DNA from: Rhodopirellula sp.
GTDB lineage: Bacteria > Planctomycetota > Planctomycetia > Pirellulales > Pirellulaceae
Direction: 5' to 3'
Assembly (NCBI GenBank): GCA_002714565.1
Contig: PAXU01000006.1
Location: 148,865 to 157,914 of the forward strand
Length of the DNA stretch: 9,050 nt
Notes under the pieces: generated by a model
The model's database searches: none
What the model was told of the DNA's origin: nothing
The model's input: the letters and a program-made list of their open reading frames with translations, nothing else
In this document: piece by piece, positions 1 through 9,000 of the stretch
Position numbering within the stretch: position 1 is the stretch's first letter
How the letters are laid out: each line of letters starts with the position of its first letter
Made by a program: the position numbers and the translations under genes

Positions 1-330
1 GATGTGGATCCGGACGACGAATTGACGCAACAGGCATACGACGAAGTAAAGCGAAATAACGATTTGCTTATTGAAGATCATGCCCAACGCATCAAAGATG
101 CAGAAGAACGCGTAGAAGATCTCAATTCCCGATTTGCAGATTGGTACTATCTGATTTCTGAATACACCTACAATCGATTGCATCTGTCAAAAACCGACTT
201 AATTGCAATCAAAGAAGGAACAGATCCAACCGGAATCGATACCTTTAGAGATTTGGAAAAACAGGGCTTACCCGAAAGAAAAGCGGAATCGGAAGAAGAT
301 CAACCGGAGACGGCTGCATCAGATGAGTAA
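1..330 (+). CDS. C-terminal end of a probable DUF4340-family protein (5' partial)
   Basis: The reading frame is open from the first base, so the real start lies upstream and only the last 109 residues are visible. The GTG at 4 is just an internal valine codon. What is seen: a charged, helix-prone stretch (residues about 10-42, rich in K, E, D and R with spaced hydrophobics) that looks like a short coiled coil. It is followed by the aromatic segment RFADWYYLISEYTYNRLHLS and an acidic, disordered-looking tail ending EEDQPETAASDE. The FADWYY(V/I)IS-type segment resembles the C-terminus of planctomycete DUF4340 proteins, which usually sit beside gliding-type ABC transporter genes. That family assignment is from memory and only moderately sure. 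The stop codon overlaps the start of the following ligase gene by 8 bases, suggesting co-transcription and possibly coupled translation. Confidence 0.55.
   Translation, partial: DVDPDDELTQQAYDEVKRNNDLLIEDHAQRIKDAEERVEDLNSRFADWYYLISEYTYNRLHLSKTDLIAIKEGTDPTGIDTFRDLEKQGLPERKAESEEDQPETAASDE
306..310 (+). promoter_or_regulatory. Possible ribosome binding site for the ligase gene
   Basis: GGAGA lies 12 bases before the ATG at 323, inside the end of the upstream gene. The spacing is a little long, but it is the only purine-rich anti-Shine-Dalgarno match near that start. It supports starting the ligase at 323 and not at the in-frame ATG at 203. Confidence 0.35.
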
Positions 331-1588
331 GCTGGAACAAGAAAGACGATCTTATGAGGTGCTTGATCGTGCAGCGATTCAAGCCAGTCAGTTGAAACGC
401 CTCAATCAACTATTAGACAGTATTCTTCCGGAAAACCAATTCTATGCTGAGAAGCTTGGTAGCCAGCTAAAGCTTGATGACCTGTCAGCATTATCCAACT
501 TACCATTTACGACAAAAGCCGAATTAGCGCCAACGGATTCTGATTCCGATTTCGCTCGCAATCTCACGTATGAGGTGGATCGTTACGTGCGATTTCACCG
601 CACGTCCGGCACGAGTGGCCGACCGATGGGGGTACTTGATACAGCAAGTGATTGGCAATGGTGGATCGACACCTGGCAATACGTGCTAGATGCTGCATCA
701 ATCACTGCAAACGATCGCGTATTCATGGCATTTTCATTCGGTCCGTTTATCGGTTTTTGGAGTGCACATGAAGCGGTAACTTCGCGGGCAGCGTTAGCCA
801 TTCCCGGTGGCGGATTAAGCTCGGAGGCGCGACTGGATCTGATCCTTCGCAGCAATGCTACCGCATTGTTCTGCACACCAACGTATGCATTACGGTTAGC
901 GGAAGTGGCCGCTCAAAACGGAGTCAATATCGCTGACAGCGCCGTAACAAGAATCGTCGTGGCAGGGGAACCCGGCGGATCAATACCATCAGTTAGAGGT
1001 CGAATAGAAAACGCGTGGAATGCAATCGTTATCGATCATGCAGGTGCTTCGGAAGTAGGTCCTTGGGGTTATCCTAATGCCGATCGCACGGGATTACATA
1101 TTTGCGAAGCCGAGTTTATCGCAGAGTTTGTCGATCCGGAAACAGGTCAGGCTGCAAATGGTGCTAATCCATCTGAACTTGTACTTACTACCCTCGGACG
1201 CACTGGATGTCCTGTCATACGCTATCGGACGGGTGATTTAGTCCAACCCGTCTACCCTGACTCAGGAAACAGGTTTGTAATGCTCCAAGGTGGAGTGCTG
1301 GGTCGTTCAGACGACATGCTGGTCATACGTGGAGTCAACGTATTTCCGAGCGGGATCGAGGGCATTCTGAGAGAATTACCCAGTGTGATTGAGTTTCGTC
1401 TAATTGCACAAAGAGACGGTGAAATGGACTCCTTGCTAATTGAAGTCGAAGACCAAAACGATGATTCCGATGCGATTGCCGGATTGTTGGAATCACGACT
1501 CGGACTGCGAATCGATGTAGCATGTGTTGAGCTGAACAGCCTTCCGCGATTTGAAGCGAAGGGCAGGCGATTTGTTGACCAGCGATAA
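323..1588 (+). CDS. PaaK-like AMP-forming acyl-CoA ligase / adenylate-forming enzyme
   Basis: A 421-residue protein of the ANL superfamily, closest in style to phenylacetate-CoA ligases (usually about 430-440 residues). These activate a carboxylic acid with ATP to an acyl-adenylate and then transfer it to a thiol, normally CoA. Visible motifs in order: phosphate-binding loop TSGTSGRP at 94-101; GEPGG at 215-219; the acyl-pocket/adenine loop DHAGASEVGPWGYP at 238-251; YRTGDLV at 301-307 with the ribose-binding Asp305; hinge-region GRSDD at 327-331; RGVNVFPS at 336-343; and the C-terminal LPRFEAKGRR with the presumed catalytic Lys413, matching the LPRSEGK pattern of PaaK. No membrane segment or signal peptide is seen. 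The start at 323 was chosen because the 40 extra residues from an ATG at 203 are just the upstream gene read out of frame. The gene overlaps the upstream stop by 8 bases. The acyl substrate cannot be read from sequence; phenylacetate itself is not supported by any neighbouring paa gene. Confidence 0.87.
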   Translation: MSKLEQERRSYEVLDRAAIQASQLKRLNQLLDSILPENQFYAEKLGSQLKLDDLSALSNLPFTTKAELAPTDSDSDFARNLTYEVDRYVRFHRTSGTSGRPMGVLDTASDWQWWIDTWQYVLDAASITANDRVFMAFSFGPFIGFWSAHEAVTSRAALAIPGGGLSSEARLDLILRSNATALFCTPTYALRLAEVAAQNGVNIADSAVTRIVVAGEPGGSIPSVRGRIENAWNAIVIDHAGASEVGPWGYPNADRTGLHICEAEFIAEFVDPETGQAANGANPSELVLTTLGRTGCPVIRYRTGDLVQPVYPDSGNRFVMLQGGVLGRSDDMLVIRGVNVFPSGIEGILRELPSVIEFRLIAQRDGEMDSLLIEVEDQNDDSDAIAGLLESRLGLRIDVACVELNSLPRFEAKGRRFVDQR

Positions 1589-1642
1589 TTCCGCTCTACT
1601 TGCACATGTAACCTATTTGCCCTTCGGACAGACGATTATCCA

Positions 1643-2917
1643 ATGAGCCAGCCAGACTACCAATTGACCGATTCCCTGGTCCAATCATGCCGCGAGCAGT
1701 TTCCGGCGCTCACACGCGAATTCAATGGCGAGCCATTGATGTACCTTGATGGTCCTGCCGGTACACAAGTACCTCAGCGGGTCATAGATGCGATCGCCGA
1801 TTACCTAGGTCGCTGCAATGCCAATCACGGCGGCCATTTCCCAACAAGTCATGACAGCGACGAAATCCTGCATCAAACTCATCAAGCCGTAGCTGATTTT
1901 CTCGGTGCATCAGATCCGGATGAAGTTGTGTTTGGTCCTAACATGACAACATTAACCTTTGCGTTCTCACGAGCCATCGCTCGAAAATGGAATGCTGGCG
2001 ATGAGATAGTCGTTACCAGACTTGATCATGATGCCAATATCTCACCCTGGGTACTAGCCGCAAGAGATACCGGGGTAACCGTACATTACGTAGATATCCG
2101 GCATGAAGATGTCACTCTCGACACGGATCATCTGCAATCTTTGCTGAATGAAAGAACACGATTGCTGGCAATCGGCCATACGAGCAACTCGTCCGGTTCT
2201 ATTAATCCCGTAAAGGAAGCAACTCGGTGGGCACATGCTGTCGGTGCAGAAGTATTCGTTGATGCTGTCCATCATGGTCCGCACGGATTAATTGATGTAA
2301 GTGATATCGGATGTGATTATCTCGCGTGCTCCGCATACAAATTCTTTGGACCACATATCGGGATCATCTGGAGCCACCGTGAAATTCTGGAGTCCATGGA
2401 GGCCTACAAGGTACGGCCATCCGCAAACACGATTCCGGATAAGTGGATGACGGGCACTCAGAATCATGAGTGCCTGGCTGGCACCATGGCCGCTGTTGAT
2501 TATCTGGCCGACCTGGGTCGAGACTTGCATGCTGTTGAGTCGATTAGTCGACGGCAGGCATTATGTACGGCTTTCTCTGCTATTCGGAATTACGAAAACG
2601 ACTTAGCCATACAGCTCATTCACGGATTAACTCAGATCGATGGAATTAAGATCCATGGGATCACTGATCCCGATCGAATCAATGAACGCGTACCGACAGT
2701 AACCATCACGCATAACGAGATCCCGACAACAGAGTTAGCAAAACAACTCGGCAACCGTGGAATTTGTGCATGGCACGGTAATTACTATGCACTGCAGATC
2801 ACAGAAGCACTGGGATTAGAACCCGAGGGTATGATTCGATTGGGACTTGTTCATTACAATACCGCTCAGGAAGTGGACCGATTGTTAAATACCCTTGGTG
2901 AAATCGTCAGTCAGTAG
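1643..2917 (+). CDS. Class V aminotransferase / cysteine desulfurase-like PLP enzyme (VC1184-type)
   Basis: A 424-residue fold-type I PLP enzyme. The Schiff-base lysine is K233 in SAYKFFGPHIGI. Asp207 in FVDAVHH should pair with the pyridine nitrogen, and His129 in LDHDANISPW should stack on the ring. GPNMTTLTFAF (98-108) fits the cofactor phosphate loop, and Arg399 in IRLGLVHYNT matches the carboxylate-binding arginine of SufS-type enzymes. The N-terminal YLDGPAGTQVPQRV and the late WHGNYYAL segment are characteristic of the 'cysteine desulfurase-like, VC1184' subfamily. The position corresponding to the SufS catalytic cysteine (GIAVRTGHHCA) reads GICAWHGNYYA here, so Tyr382 replaces Cys and Trp377 replaces an Arg. 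A classical persulfide-forming desulfurase is therefore unlikely; a lyase, epimerase or transaminase acting on an amino acid is more plausible. The gene follows the ligase after 54 bases and precedes the DUF971 gene by 11. No strong ribosome binding site is seen before the ATG. Confidence 0.88.
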   Translation: MSQPDYQLTDSLVQSCREQFPALTREFNGEPLMYLDGPAGTQVPQRVIDAIADYLGRCNANHGGHFPTSHDSDEILHQTHQAVADFLGASDPDEVVFGPNMTTLTFAFSRAIARKWNAGDEIVVTRLDHDANISPWVLAARDTGVTVHYVDIRHEDVTLDTDHLQSLLNERTRLLAIGHTSNSSGSINPVKEATRWAHAVGAEVFVDAVHHGPHGLIDVSDIGCDYLACSAYKFFGPHIGIIWSHREILESMEAYKVRPSANTIPDKWMTGTQNHECLAGTMAAVDYLADLGRDLHAVESISRRQALCTAFSAIRNYENDLAIQLIHGLTQIDGIKIHGITDPDRINERVPTVTITHNEIPTTELAKQLGNRGICAWHGNYYALQITEALGLEPEGMIRLGLVHYNTAQEVDRLLNTLGEIVSQ

Positions 2918-2928
2918 GTAAAGAAGAT

Positions 2929-3237
2929 ATGTTTCCCACAGCAATTTCACTTCGAGCAAATGGCGAATTCGCTATTACATGGGAAGACGGTCAAGAGCAT
3001 GTCTTTCAAGCAGCGTGGTTAAGAAAACGATGTCCGTGTGCCCACTGTAATGAGGAGCGGAAGAATCCCAAGCCCACCGATTTATTACCTGTCATATCGG
3101 CAAGTGAAGCACAACCGTTAACGATTGACGATGTTAAGCCCCTGGGGAATTATGCCTATACCATTTCGTTTAGTGATGGGCATAACACAGGCATTTACGA
3201 AATCTCCGTATTGAGAGAGCTCGGCGAGTCGTTGTAA
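2929..3237 (+). CDS. DUF971 / gamma-butyrobetaine hydroxylase-like N-terminal domain protein
   Basis: A 102-residue stand-alone domain of the DUF971 (GBBH-like N) family. It has the expected beta-rich layout: FAITWEDGQEHVFQAAWLRKRC, then a cysteine knuckle, then a C-terminal ISFSDGHNTGIYEISVLREL. Cys35, Cys37, Cys40 and His85 are spaced like the four zinc ligands in the N-domain of gamma-butyrobetaine hydroxylase, so the zinc site looks intact. No Fe(II)/2-oxoglutarate oxygenase domain follows, so it cannot itself be the hydroxylase. Stand-alone DUF971 proteins have no settled function; the domain is also found attached to Mrp/HCF101-type Fe-S carrier proteins. It starts 11 bases after the class V enzyme, with the purine-rich AAGAAG just before the ATG, and almost certainly shares its transcript. 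A role as an accessory protein or binding partner of that enzyme is inference. Confidence 0.9.
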   Translation: MFPTAISLRANGEFAITWEDGQEHVFQAAWLRKRCPCAHCNEERKNPKPTDLLPVISASEAQPLTIDDVKPLGNYAYTISFSDGHNTGIYEISVLRELGESL

Positions 3238-3330
3238 TTCAGCATAGCCGGTAATCCATATCATCTCCGTCTATCGTGCGCGTCATCGTTGGTTTATGGT
3301 GAACTGAAACAGGATTTTCACCAATATCTG

Positions 3331-4683
3331 ATGAGCACCATGGAAAAAGCTGCACGCAAGAAAGCACTCTGGGTTGTTTTTCTAACCGTATTCATTGACC
3401 TACTTGGTTTTGGATTGGTACTACCCTTACTCCCAATTTACGCCAACGAATTTACGAGCCCGGATATGGAGCCGGGAATGATCGGACTTCAACTTGGGCT
3501 ACTGATGGCAAGTTTTTCCGCCATGCAGTTTATTTTTGCACCGTTCTGGGGACGCATATCAGATCGCATCGGAAGACGACCGGTCATCATGGTCGGCCTT
3601 GCTGGATCAGTTGGCTTTTATGCACTCTTTGGCTGGGCCACCGTTCAAAAGAGCCTGACGTTGCTTTTTATCGCGAGAATTGGTGCAGGTATTTGCGGTG
3701 CCACCATTTCAACTGCTCAAGCCTTTATTGCAGATGTCACACCACCGGATAAGCGTTCACATGGCATGGCCCTTATTGGGATGGCATTTGGTATGGGATT
3801 CACGTTTGGACCACTATTGGGTTTACTGGCGGTACCCGATGGCAATTCCGATCCCGGACCATGGCCCGGATATGCAGCGGCTATCCTCTCAGGATTTGCA
3901 TTGCTTTTGGCAATCTTCTATTTGCCGGAGTCGAAAACCGAAAAGAGTCAATCTGCGGCAAAGTCCATGTTGAATGTTGCCGGTGTTCGCCAGGCGCTGG
4001 GAGTACCCACCATTGGGTTAATCCTGCTATCTATTTTTCTGTGTGTGTTTTCGTTCGCTAATTTTGAAACCACTCTCTCTTTGTTAATCAAAGGAAGTGA
4101 TGGTGAAGAAACCATGGGCTTTGAAAGCAGTCCATTCCAATTATCATGGGCTGGAGTTTGTTGGACATACTCATTCATTGGTTTCACGTTGCTAATGGTT
4201 CAAGGCGGTGTTGTTCGCCGTTTCGCAGGCAAAGTCGCCGACTCAAATCTTGCCGCCTTTGGTGCCATAACCCAGATTCTTGGCTTCATCATCATGAGTC
4301 TTGCGATCAAGAATGAGTCCGTCGGAATTCTGTATCTGGCACTTGCAACAGTCGTCACTGGATTCTCTTTCATGCAGCCCTCGTTAAATGCACTACTTTC
4401 ACGACGTAGCGATCCGGGGAAACAAGGTATGATCTTGGGCGTTGGCCAAAGCACCAGTGCGATGGCACGCATTTTGGGTTCTGGCCTTGGCTTGCCACTA
4501 CTTGGGATATCACTCACACTGCCCTACTACTTGGCAATTGGCATGATGTTTTTTGGAGTCCTGATGGTCATTTCGGCCGGTCGTAAAGGAAAGGACTTTG
4601 TGGTGGATGATTTACAATCGCCATCCGATTCTCAAGTAGAAACTGACGCTGAATCAGAAGATTCTGAAGACCAATCTGAGTAA
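3331..4683 (+). CDS. MFS transporter, DHA1 (multidrug/tetracycline-type) family
   Basis: An inner-membrane transporter of about 450 residues with roughly 12 hydrophobic segments. The first helix carries FIDLLGFGLVLPLLPIYA (21-38), typical of the drug:H+ antiporter-1 family. The loop between helices 2 and 3 has a clear motif A, GRISDRIGRRP (74-84), and helix 5 has the antiporter-like motif C, GMAFGMGFTFGPLLG (150-164). A longer central loop (about 200-225) separates the two halves. The C-terminus is a soluble, strongly acidic tail (SPSDSQVETDAESEDSEDQSE), longer than usual for the family and probably disordered. The start is uncertain: ATG at 3331 and ATG at 3340 both place a basic stretch directly before helix 1, and an upstream TTG at 3289 is possible but has no ribosome binding site. 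The substrate is unknown. Drug efflux is only the family label; export of a product of the neighbouring enzymes is equally possible. Confidence 0.9.
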   Translation: MSTMEKAARKKALWVVFLTVFIDLLGFGLVLPLLPIYANEFTSPDMEPGMIGLQLGLLMASFSAMQFIFAPFWGRISDRIGRRPVIMVGLAGSVGFYALFGWATVQKSLTLLFIARIGAGICGATISTAQAFIADVTPPDKRSHGMALIGMAFGMGFTFGPLLGLLAVPDGNSDPGPWPGYAAAILSGFALLLAIFYLPESKTEKSQSAAKSMLNVAGVRQALGVPTIGLILLSIFLCVFSFANFETTLSLLIKGSDGEETMGFESSPFQLSWAGVCWTYSFIGFTLLMVQGGVVRRFAGKVADSNLAAFGAITQILGFIIMSLAIKNESVGILYLALATVVTGFSFMQPSLNALLSRRSDPGKQGMILGVGQSTSAMARILGSGLGLPLLGISLTLPYYLAIGMMFFGVLMVISAGRKGKDFVVDDLQSPSDSQVETDAESEDSEDQSE

Positions 4684-4758
4684 GACCTAATTCAAAAACA
4701 GGTCCGTGTGTTGTACGATTAGTATCGCGAAGCATTACTTACGCGCAATAAAACTGTC

Positions 4759-4762
4759 GGAG
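4759..4762 (+). promoter_or_regulatory. Ribosome binding site of the propeller gene
   Basis: GGAG is placed seven bases before the ATG at 4770, the usual Shine-Dalgarno spacing. It fixes the start of the secreted propeller protein, whose signal peptide begins at exactly that ATG. Confidence 0.6.
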
Positions 4763-4769
4763 TTCAAAC

Positions 4770-6026
4770 ATGAAACGTCATCTTCTTAGCCTTGCAGTCC
4801 TGACGACATTTTTTCTGCTCAATACACAAACGGTAGATGCCCAAAACTGGACTCGGTTTCGAGGCCCGAATGGCCAAGGCGCGATTGAAGCAAAATTCCC
4901 TGGTGAATGGACCGAAAAGAACGTTGCTTTCAAGATCGAATTGCCTGGTGAAGGACATTCGGCACCGGCAATCTGGGGTAATAAACTTTTTATCCTAAGT
5001 GCTGACCGGACCACTGCTGAGCGATTTATGCTGGGCATCGATGCAACCACGGGTAAGACTTTGTGGAAACGCAGTTATGACTCCGAAGAGCACCGGCTTC
5101 ATATACGAAGTAGTTATGCATCGTGTAGTCCTGCTGTAGACGCTGACCATGTTTATATTGCGTTTTCAGATCCCGAACATACGTGGCTCAAAGCGTTTTC
5201 ACATGACGGTCGCGAAGTGTGGAGCGTGGATATGGGCACATGGCGAAGCATGCATGGTTTTGGCACGTCACCAATGCTCTACAAGGATATGGTGATCCTA
5301 AACAACGCGCAGCAAGGCAGCCGACTTGAAGAAGGTGAAAAGCCACCACAGAGTTATGTCTATGCTTTCGACCGTGCAACTGGTGATTTGCGTTGGAAGT
5401 CACCACTTCAAAGTGCCAGTTGTAGTTATTCGGTACCGTGCATCTACACCGATGCTGATGGAAATGACCAACTCATTTGCACAAACACGCTTGATGGCAT
5501 GTACAGCCTTAACCCGATGACCGGCGAACGTAACTGGAATATTGTTGCCTTTGATAAACGGACGGTTTCTTCGCCGGTGATTGCTGGTGGTCACCTGTTC
5601 GGATCAACCGGTAGTGGCGGCGGTGGAAATTATGTCGCTGCCGTAAAACCGACGAAGGACCCATCGATTACGTTTAAAGTCGATCGGGCGGCACCTTACG
5701 TACCAACATCGGTAGCAGCAGGCGATTTACTGTTCCTGTGGTATGACAAGGGAATCCTTACATGTATCGATGCTCGAGACGGAAAAGTTCACTATCAAGA
5801 GAGACTCGATACGGCATTTTCGGGTTCCCCGATTCGCATCGGCGATAAAGTCTTCTGCATTGATGAGGACGGCATCGTACACTGCGTCGCCGCAACAAAA
5901 GAATATAAGCTCATCAGTAAATTCGACCTTGGTGCGCCTTCTCGATCGACTCCAGCATTTGCCAATGGCAAGCTATACCTGAGAACGTATTCACACCTGT
6001 ACTGTATCTCGCCAGAGGCACTTTAA
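4770..6026 (+). CDS. Secreted PQQ-like beta-propeller repeat protein
   Basis: A 418-residue exported protein. Residues 1-24 form a standard signal peptide (basic MKRH, hydrophobic LLSLAVLTTFFLLN, cleavage likely after VDA). The mature part opens with WTRFRGPNGQG, the hallmark of the large planctomycete family of secreted PQQ-like proteins. Propeller blades are visible as repeated 'xxxxDxxTGxxxWxxxx' segments: ATTGKTLWKR (92-101), HDGREVWSVD (145-154), RATGDLRWKS (202-211), PMTGERNWNI (249-258), ARDGKVHYQE (335-344), plus degenerate copies near 288-305 and 370-387, consistent with seven or eight blades. No cytochrome c CxxCH motif is seen, and the tryptophan-docking pattern is the generic one. 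Binding of PQQ and dehydrogenase activity are therefore not supported; a scaffold or binding role outside the cytoplasm is likelier. Length is normal for the family. The stop codon lies 15 bases before the oxoprolinase start and in the same frame. Confidence 0.9.
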   Translation: MKRHLLSLAVLTTFFLLNTQTVDAQNWTRFRGPNGQGAIEAKFPGEWTEKNVAFKIELPGEGHSAPAIWGNKLFILSADRTTAERFMLGIDATTGKTLWKRSYDSEEHRLHIRSSYASCSPAVDADHVYIAFSDPEHTWLKAFSHDGREVWSVDMGTWRSMHGFGTSPMLYKDMVILNNAQQGSRLEEGEKPPQSYVYAFDRATGDLRWKSPLQSASCSYSVPCIYTDADGNDQLICTNTLDGMYSLNPMTGERNWNIVAFDKRTVSSPVIAGGHLFGSTGSGGGGNYVAAVKPTKDPSITFKVDRAAPYVPTSVAAGDLLFLWYDKGILTCIDARDGKVHYQERLDTAFSGSPIRIGDKVFCIDEDGIVHCVAATKEYKLISKFDLGAPSRSTPAFANGKLYLRTYSHLYCISPEAL

Positions 6027-6041
6027 TCCCGGCTGCGTTAT

Positions 6042-9000
6042 ATGCAGAATCGTTGGCAATTTGCGGTAGACGTCGGTGGTACGTTTACCGATTGCATTGC
6101 GTCGTCTCCCGACGGAATTGAATACCGGTACAAGCTACTAAGTACCGGTGTGGTTAAAGGCAGTGCCTGTCTTAAATCGGGTAGCAGTTCATTCTCGGAC
6201 AAGAGACGGTGTGCAGACCCTGATGACTTTTGGATTGGCTGGTCGATTCGATTTCTACACGAAGCTAATTCGAGTGCCACTAAACATAAAGTCGTGCAAT
6301 TCGACCCAGAGACGGGAACGTTCCAGTTGGATCACCCAGTTGATACCGTCGACGGCATATACCGTTATGAACTTCATGCAGAATTGCCCGCGCCAGTTAT
6401 TGCCATGCGATGGGTTCTCAAGCTACCACTCGCAGCATCACTCCCCCCATTGGATTTACGATTGGGGACGACACGCGGTACGAATGCGCTTTTAACACGA
6501 ACCGGTGCCAGGACGGCCCTCATTACAACCAGAGGTTTCAAAGATCTGCTTGAAATCGGGAACCAAAGCCGTCCGAACATATTTGAATTGGGAATCACAA
6601 AGCACGTAAAACTTGCATGCATGACCGAAACGGTTAATGAACGAGTTTCTTCAACCGGGGTCATTACAACTGAGTTAGAGGAATCTTCTGTCGAACAAGC
6701 CATCATGGCACTAAAAGAGAATGGGATTGAATCCGTCGCTGTTTGCTTATTGAATTCGTATCGAAACTCGACGCATGAACAGCAGATTGCACGTTTGCTA
6801 AGTCGACACGGGTTTCAACACATTTGCTGTTCATCCGATTTTAGTTCCTTGATTAATCTTGTCGCTCGTGCTGAAACGACCGTCGTCAATGCATATCTGA
6901 ATCCAGTACTTCAGCAGTACATCGAACAGATTCACGACGAACTAAATGCTGAGTCCAGCATCAGGATGATGACCTCCTCAGGTGGCCTGGTAAATACACC
7001 GGACTTCACAGGCAAAGACAGTGTATTGAGCGGACCTGCTGGTGGTGTTGTCGGATACTCAACGGCGGCACGAGTTACTGGTCATCGGTCTGCTATTGGA
7101 TTTGATATGGGTGGTACAAGTACCGATGTTTCGAGATTCGACGGTGCGTACAGTTATGAATTCGAAACACAAAAGTCCGGAGTGCAAATCTCGACACCTA
7201 TGATGGCCATCGAAACTGTCGCTGCTGGCGGTGGATCGATTTGTCGCTTTGACGGAATCAAGCTAACAGTAGGTCCGGCAAGTGCCGGCGCTGATCCTGG
7301 ACCTGCTTGCTATGGCCGTGGTGGTCCGTTGTGTGTAACAGATCTAAACGTGCATCTGGGTCGAATCTATCCAAACCAATTCCCCTTTCCACTGGATCTT
7401 GATGCAATTGAAGATCGGCTTCTTGAATTGCGTCAAGTTGTAGCTGAGAAAACCGGCGAAGACCTTTCGTCCGACGAACTTGCCACGGGACTCCTGCAGA
7501 TTGCTAATGAAAACATGGCACAGGCAATTCGCTCAATAAGTGTTGCGGAAGGATACGATCCGAAAGAGTATCTACTAGTCAGCTTCGGAGGTGCAGCAGG
7601 ACAACATGCTTGTGCGGTTTCCGAGCAACTCGGGATTTCCTCCGTGTTAGTTCACCCGGATGCCGGCATTCTAAGTGCATATGGCATTCGTCACGCTGAT
7701 CAAACTGAGCATGCCGAACGTGGGATTTACCAATTGCTGCATCAGGTTGATTCATCATTTCTAAGCGAGTGGATAAATGGAGTCGCCCGTGAAGTCTTAT
7801 CCCGCCCGGCACTACAGTCTCTTCCTAAATCACAGGTAAAAATCAAAACTGCTTTGGAATTGCGGTTCTCAGGACTCGATGCCAGTTTGGTTATTCCTCT
7901 AGACAATGCTGATCAGGATCAGCCAGTGCTGGATGAGCAAATAGAAGCAGTCGTTGATTCATTTCATGCCATGCATGAACAAAAATATGGCTACACGGAA
8001 CGCGCTCGCGAATTGGAATTAGTCGCGGTAAGGATACAGGCGACTCACGCTGACCGGAAGTCAGACCCTTTATCTAAGTCGGTAGAAAAAGAGGTGCTTC
8101 AACCTGAAACAACAACCGACCTTTGGTCCGGCGGGGGTAAATCTTCTGCCGGCGTTTTTCAACTCGCCGAACTAAATCCGGGCAACACAATTATCGGCCC
8201 CGCAGTCGTAACCGATTTGCACAGTACGACGATTGTGGATTTCGGCTGGCAAGCTGAATTACTCAGTGGACATGAATTGCTTTTGAGTTTCACGGAAGCC
8301 GATAGACCAACAGAGGACGACCGTGGTGATCCTCAAGTAATACTGAGTGGTACCGATCCGATTCAACTCGAGATTTATAACAACTTGTTCGCCGCGATCG
8401 CGGCACAAATGGGGATCACGCTCCGCAATACATCCGCGAGTGTGAACGTAAAAGAACGGCTCGACTACAGTTGTGCGATTTTTACGGAAGACGGAAGGCT
8501 CGTCGTGAACGCGCCTCACATTCCAGTACATCTCGGTGCCATGGGTGAGACGGTTCGCAACGTCATTGATCGCAATCCTGTGATGCGTGATGGAGATGTG
8601 TTTGTTACCAACAATCCATTTCAGGGTGGATCTCATTTGCCAGATGTAACGGTGGTTACTCCTGTTTTTAATGCGGTTGGTAAGCGGTTATTCTTCACAG
8701 CCAGTCGTGCTCACCATGCAGAAATTGGGGGTATCAGTCCGGGCTCTATGCCACCCTTCTCCAGACATCTTGGTGAAGAAGGAGTCTTGATTGATGACTT
8801 CAAATTGTCGGATGCCGGACAGTGGTGCGGAGAGTCACTGCTAGCCGTTTTAAATTCCGGCGACTATCCATCCCGAAACCCCGAAACCAATCTTCAGGAT
8901 ATACAAGCACAGGTAGCCGCAAATCATCAGGGTGCAAAAGCCCTGATGCAGTTGATAGCTGACCGGGGACAAGAGAACGTGCTGTCCTTTATGAACCACA

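Noticed and set aside
203..322. Upstream ATG start extending the ligase by 40 residues
   Set aside because: The extension is the DUF4340-like gene read in another frame, is highly basic and has no family resemblance. The ATG at 323 gives a normal PaaK-like length.
3289..3330. TTG start extending the MFS transporter by 14 residues
   Set aside because: There is no ribosome binding site before it, a rare start codon would be needed, and the added residues precede a normal transporter N-terminus.
4684..4704. Inverted repeat GACCT / AGGTC directly after the MFS stop, as a possible terminator
   Set aside because: The stem is only 5 pairs with an 11-base A-rich loop and no T-run follows, so it is too weak to call an intrinsic terminator.
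4711..4739. TTGTAC with a 17-base spacer to ATTACT as a possible promoter for the propeller gene
   Set aside because: The -10 element matches consensus at only three of six positions, and such matches are expected by chance.
4770..6026. PQQ-dependent alcohol or glucose dehydrogenase
   Set aside because: The blades are the generic PQQ-like type. There is no cytochrome c motif, the length is too short for the classical dehydrogenases, and I see no conserved catalytic Asp context.
6443..6448. Run of six C as a possible frameshift or slippage site in the oxoprolinase gene
   Set aside because: The frame continues correctly from the segment before it into GTTRGTNALL after it, so there is no sign of a shift.
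6148..6495. Open frame of 115 codons on the + strand inside the oxoprolinase gene, and several antisense frames (for example 6374-6706, 7579-7812, 8259-8636)
   Set aside because: All lie within the long oxoprolinase frame, which carries unbroken family motifs. Their translations show no recognisable domain.
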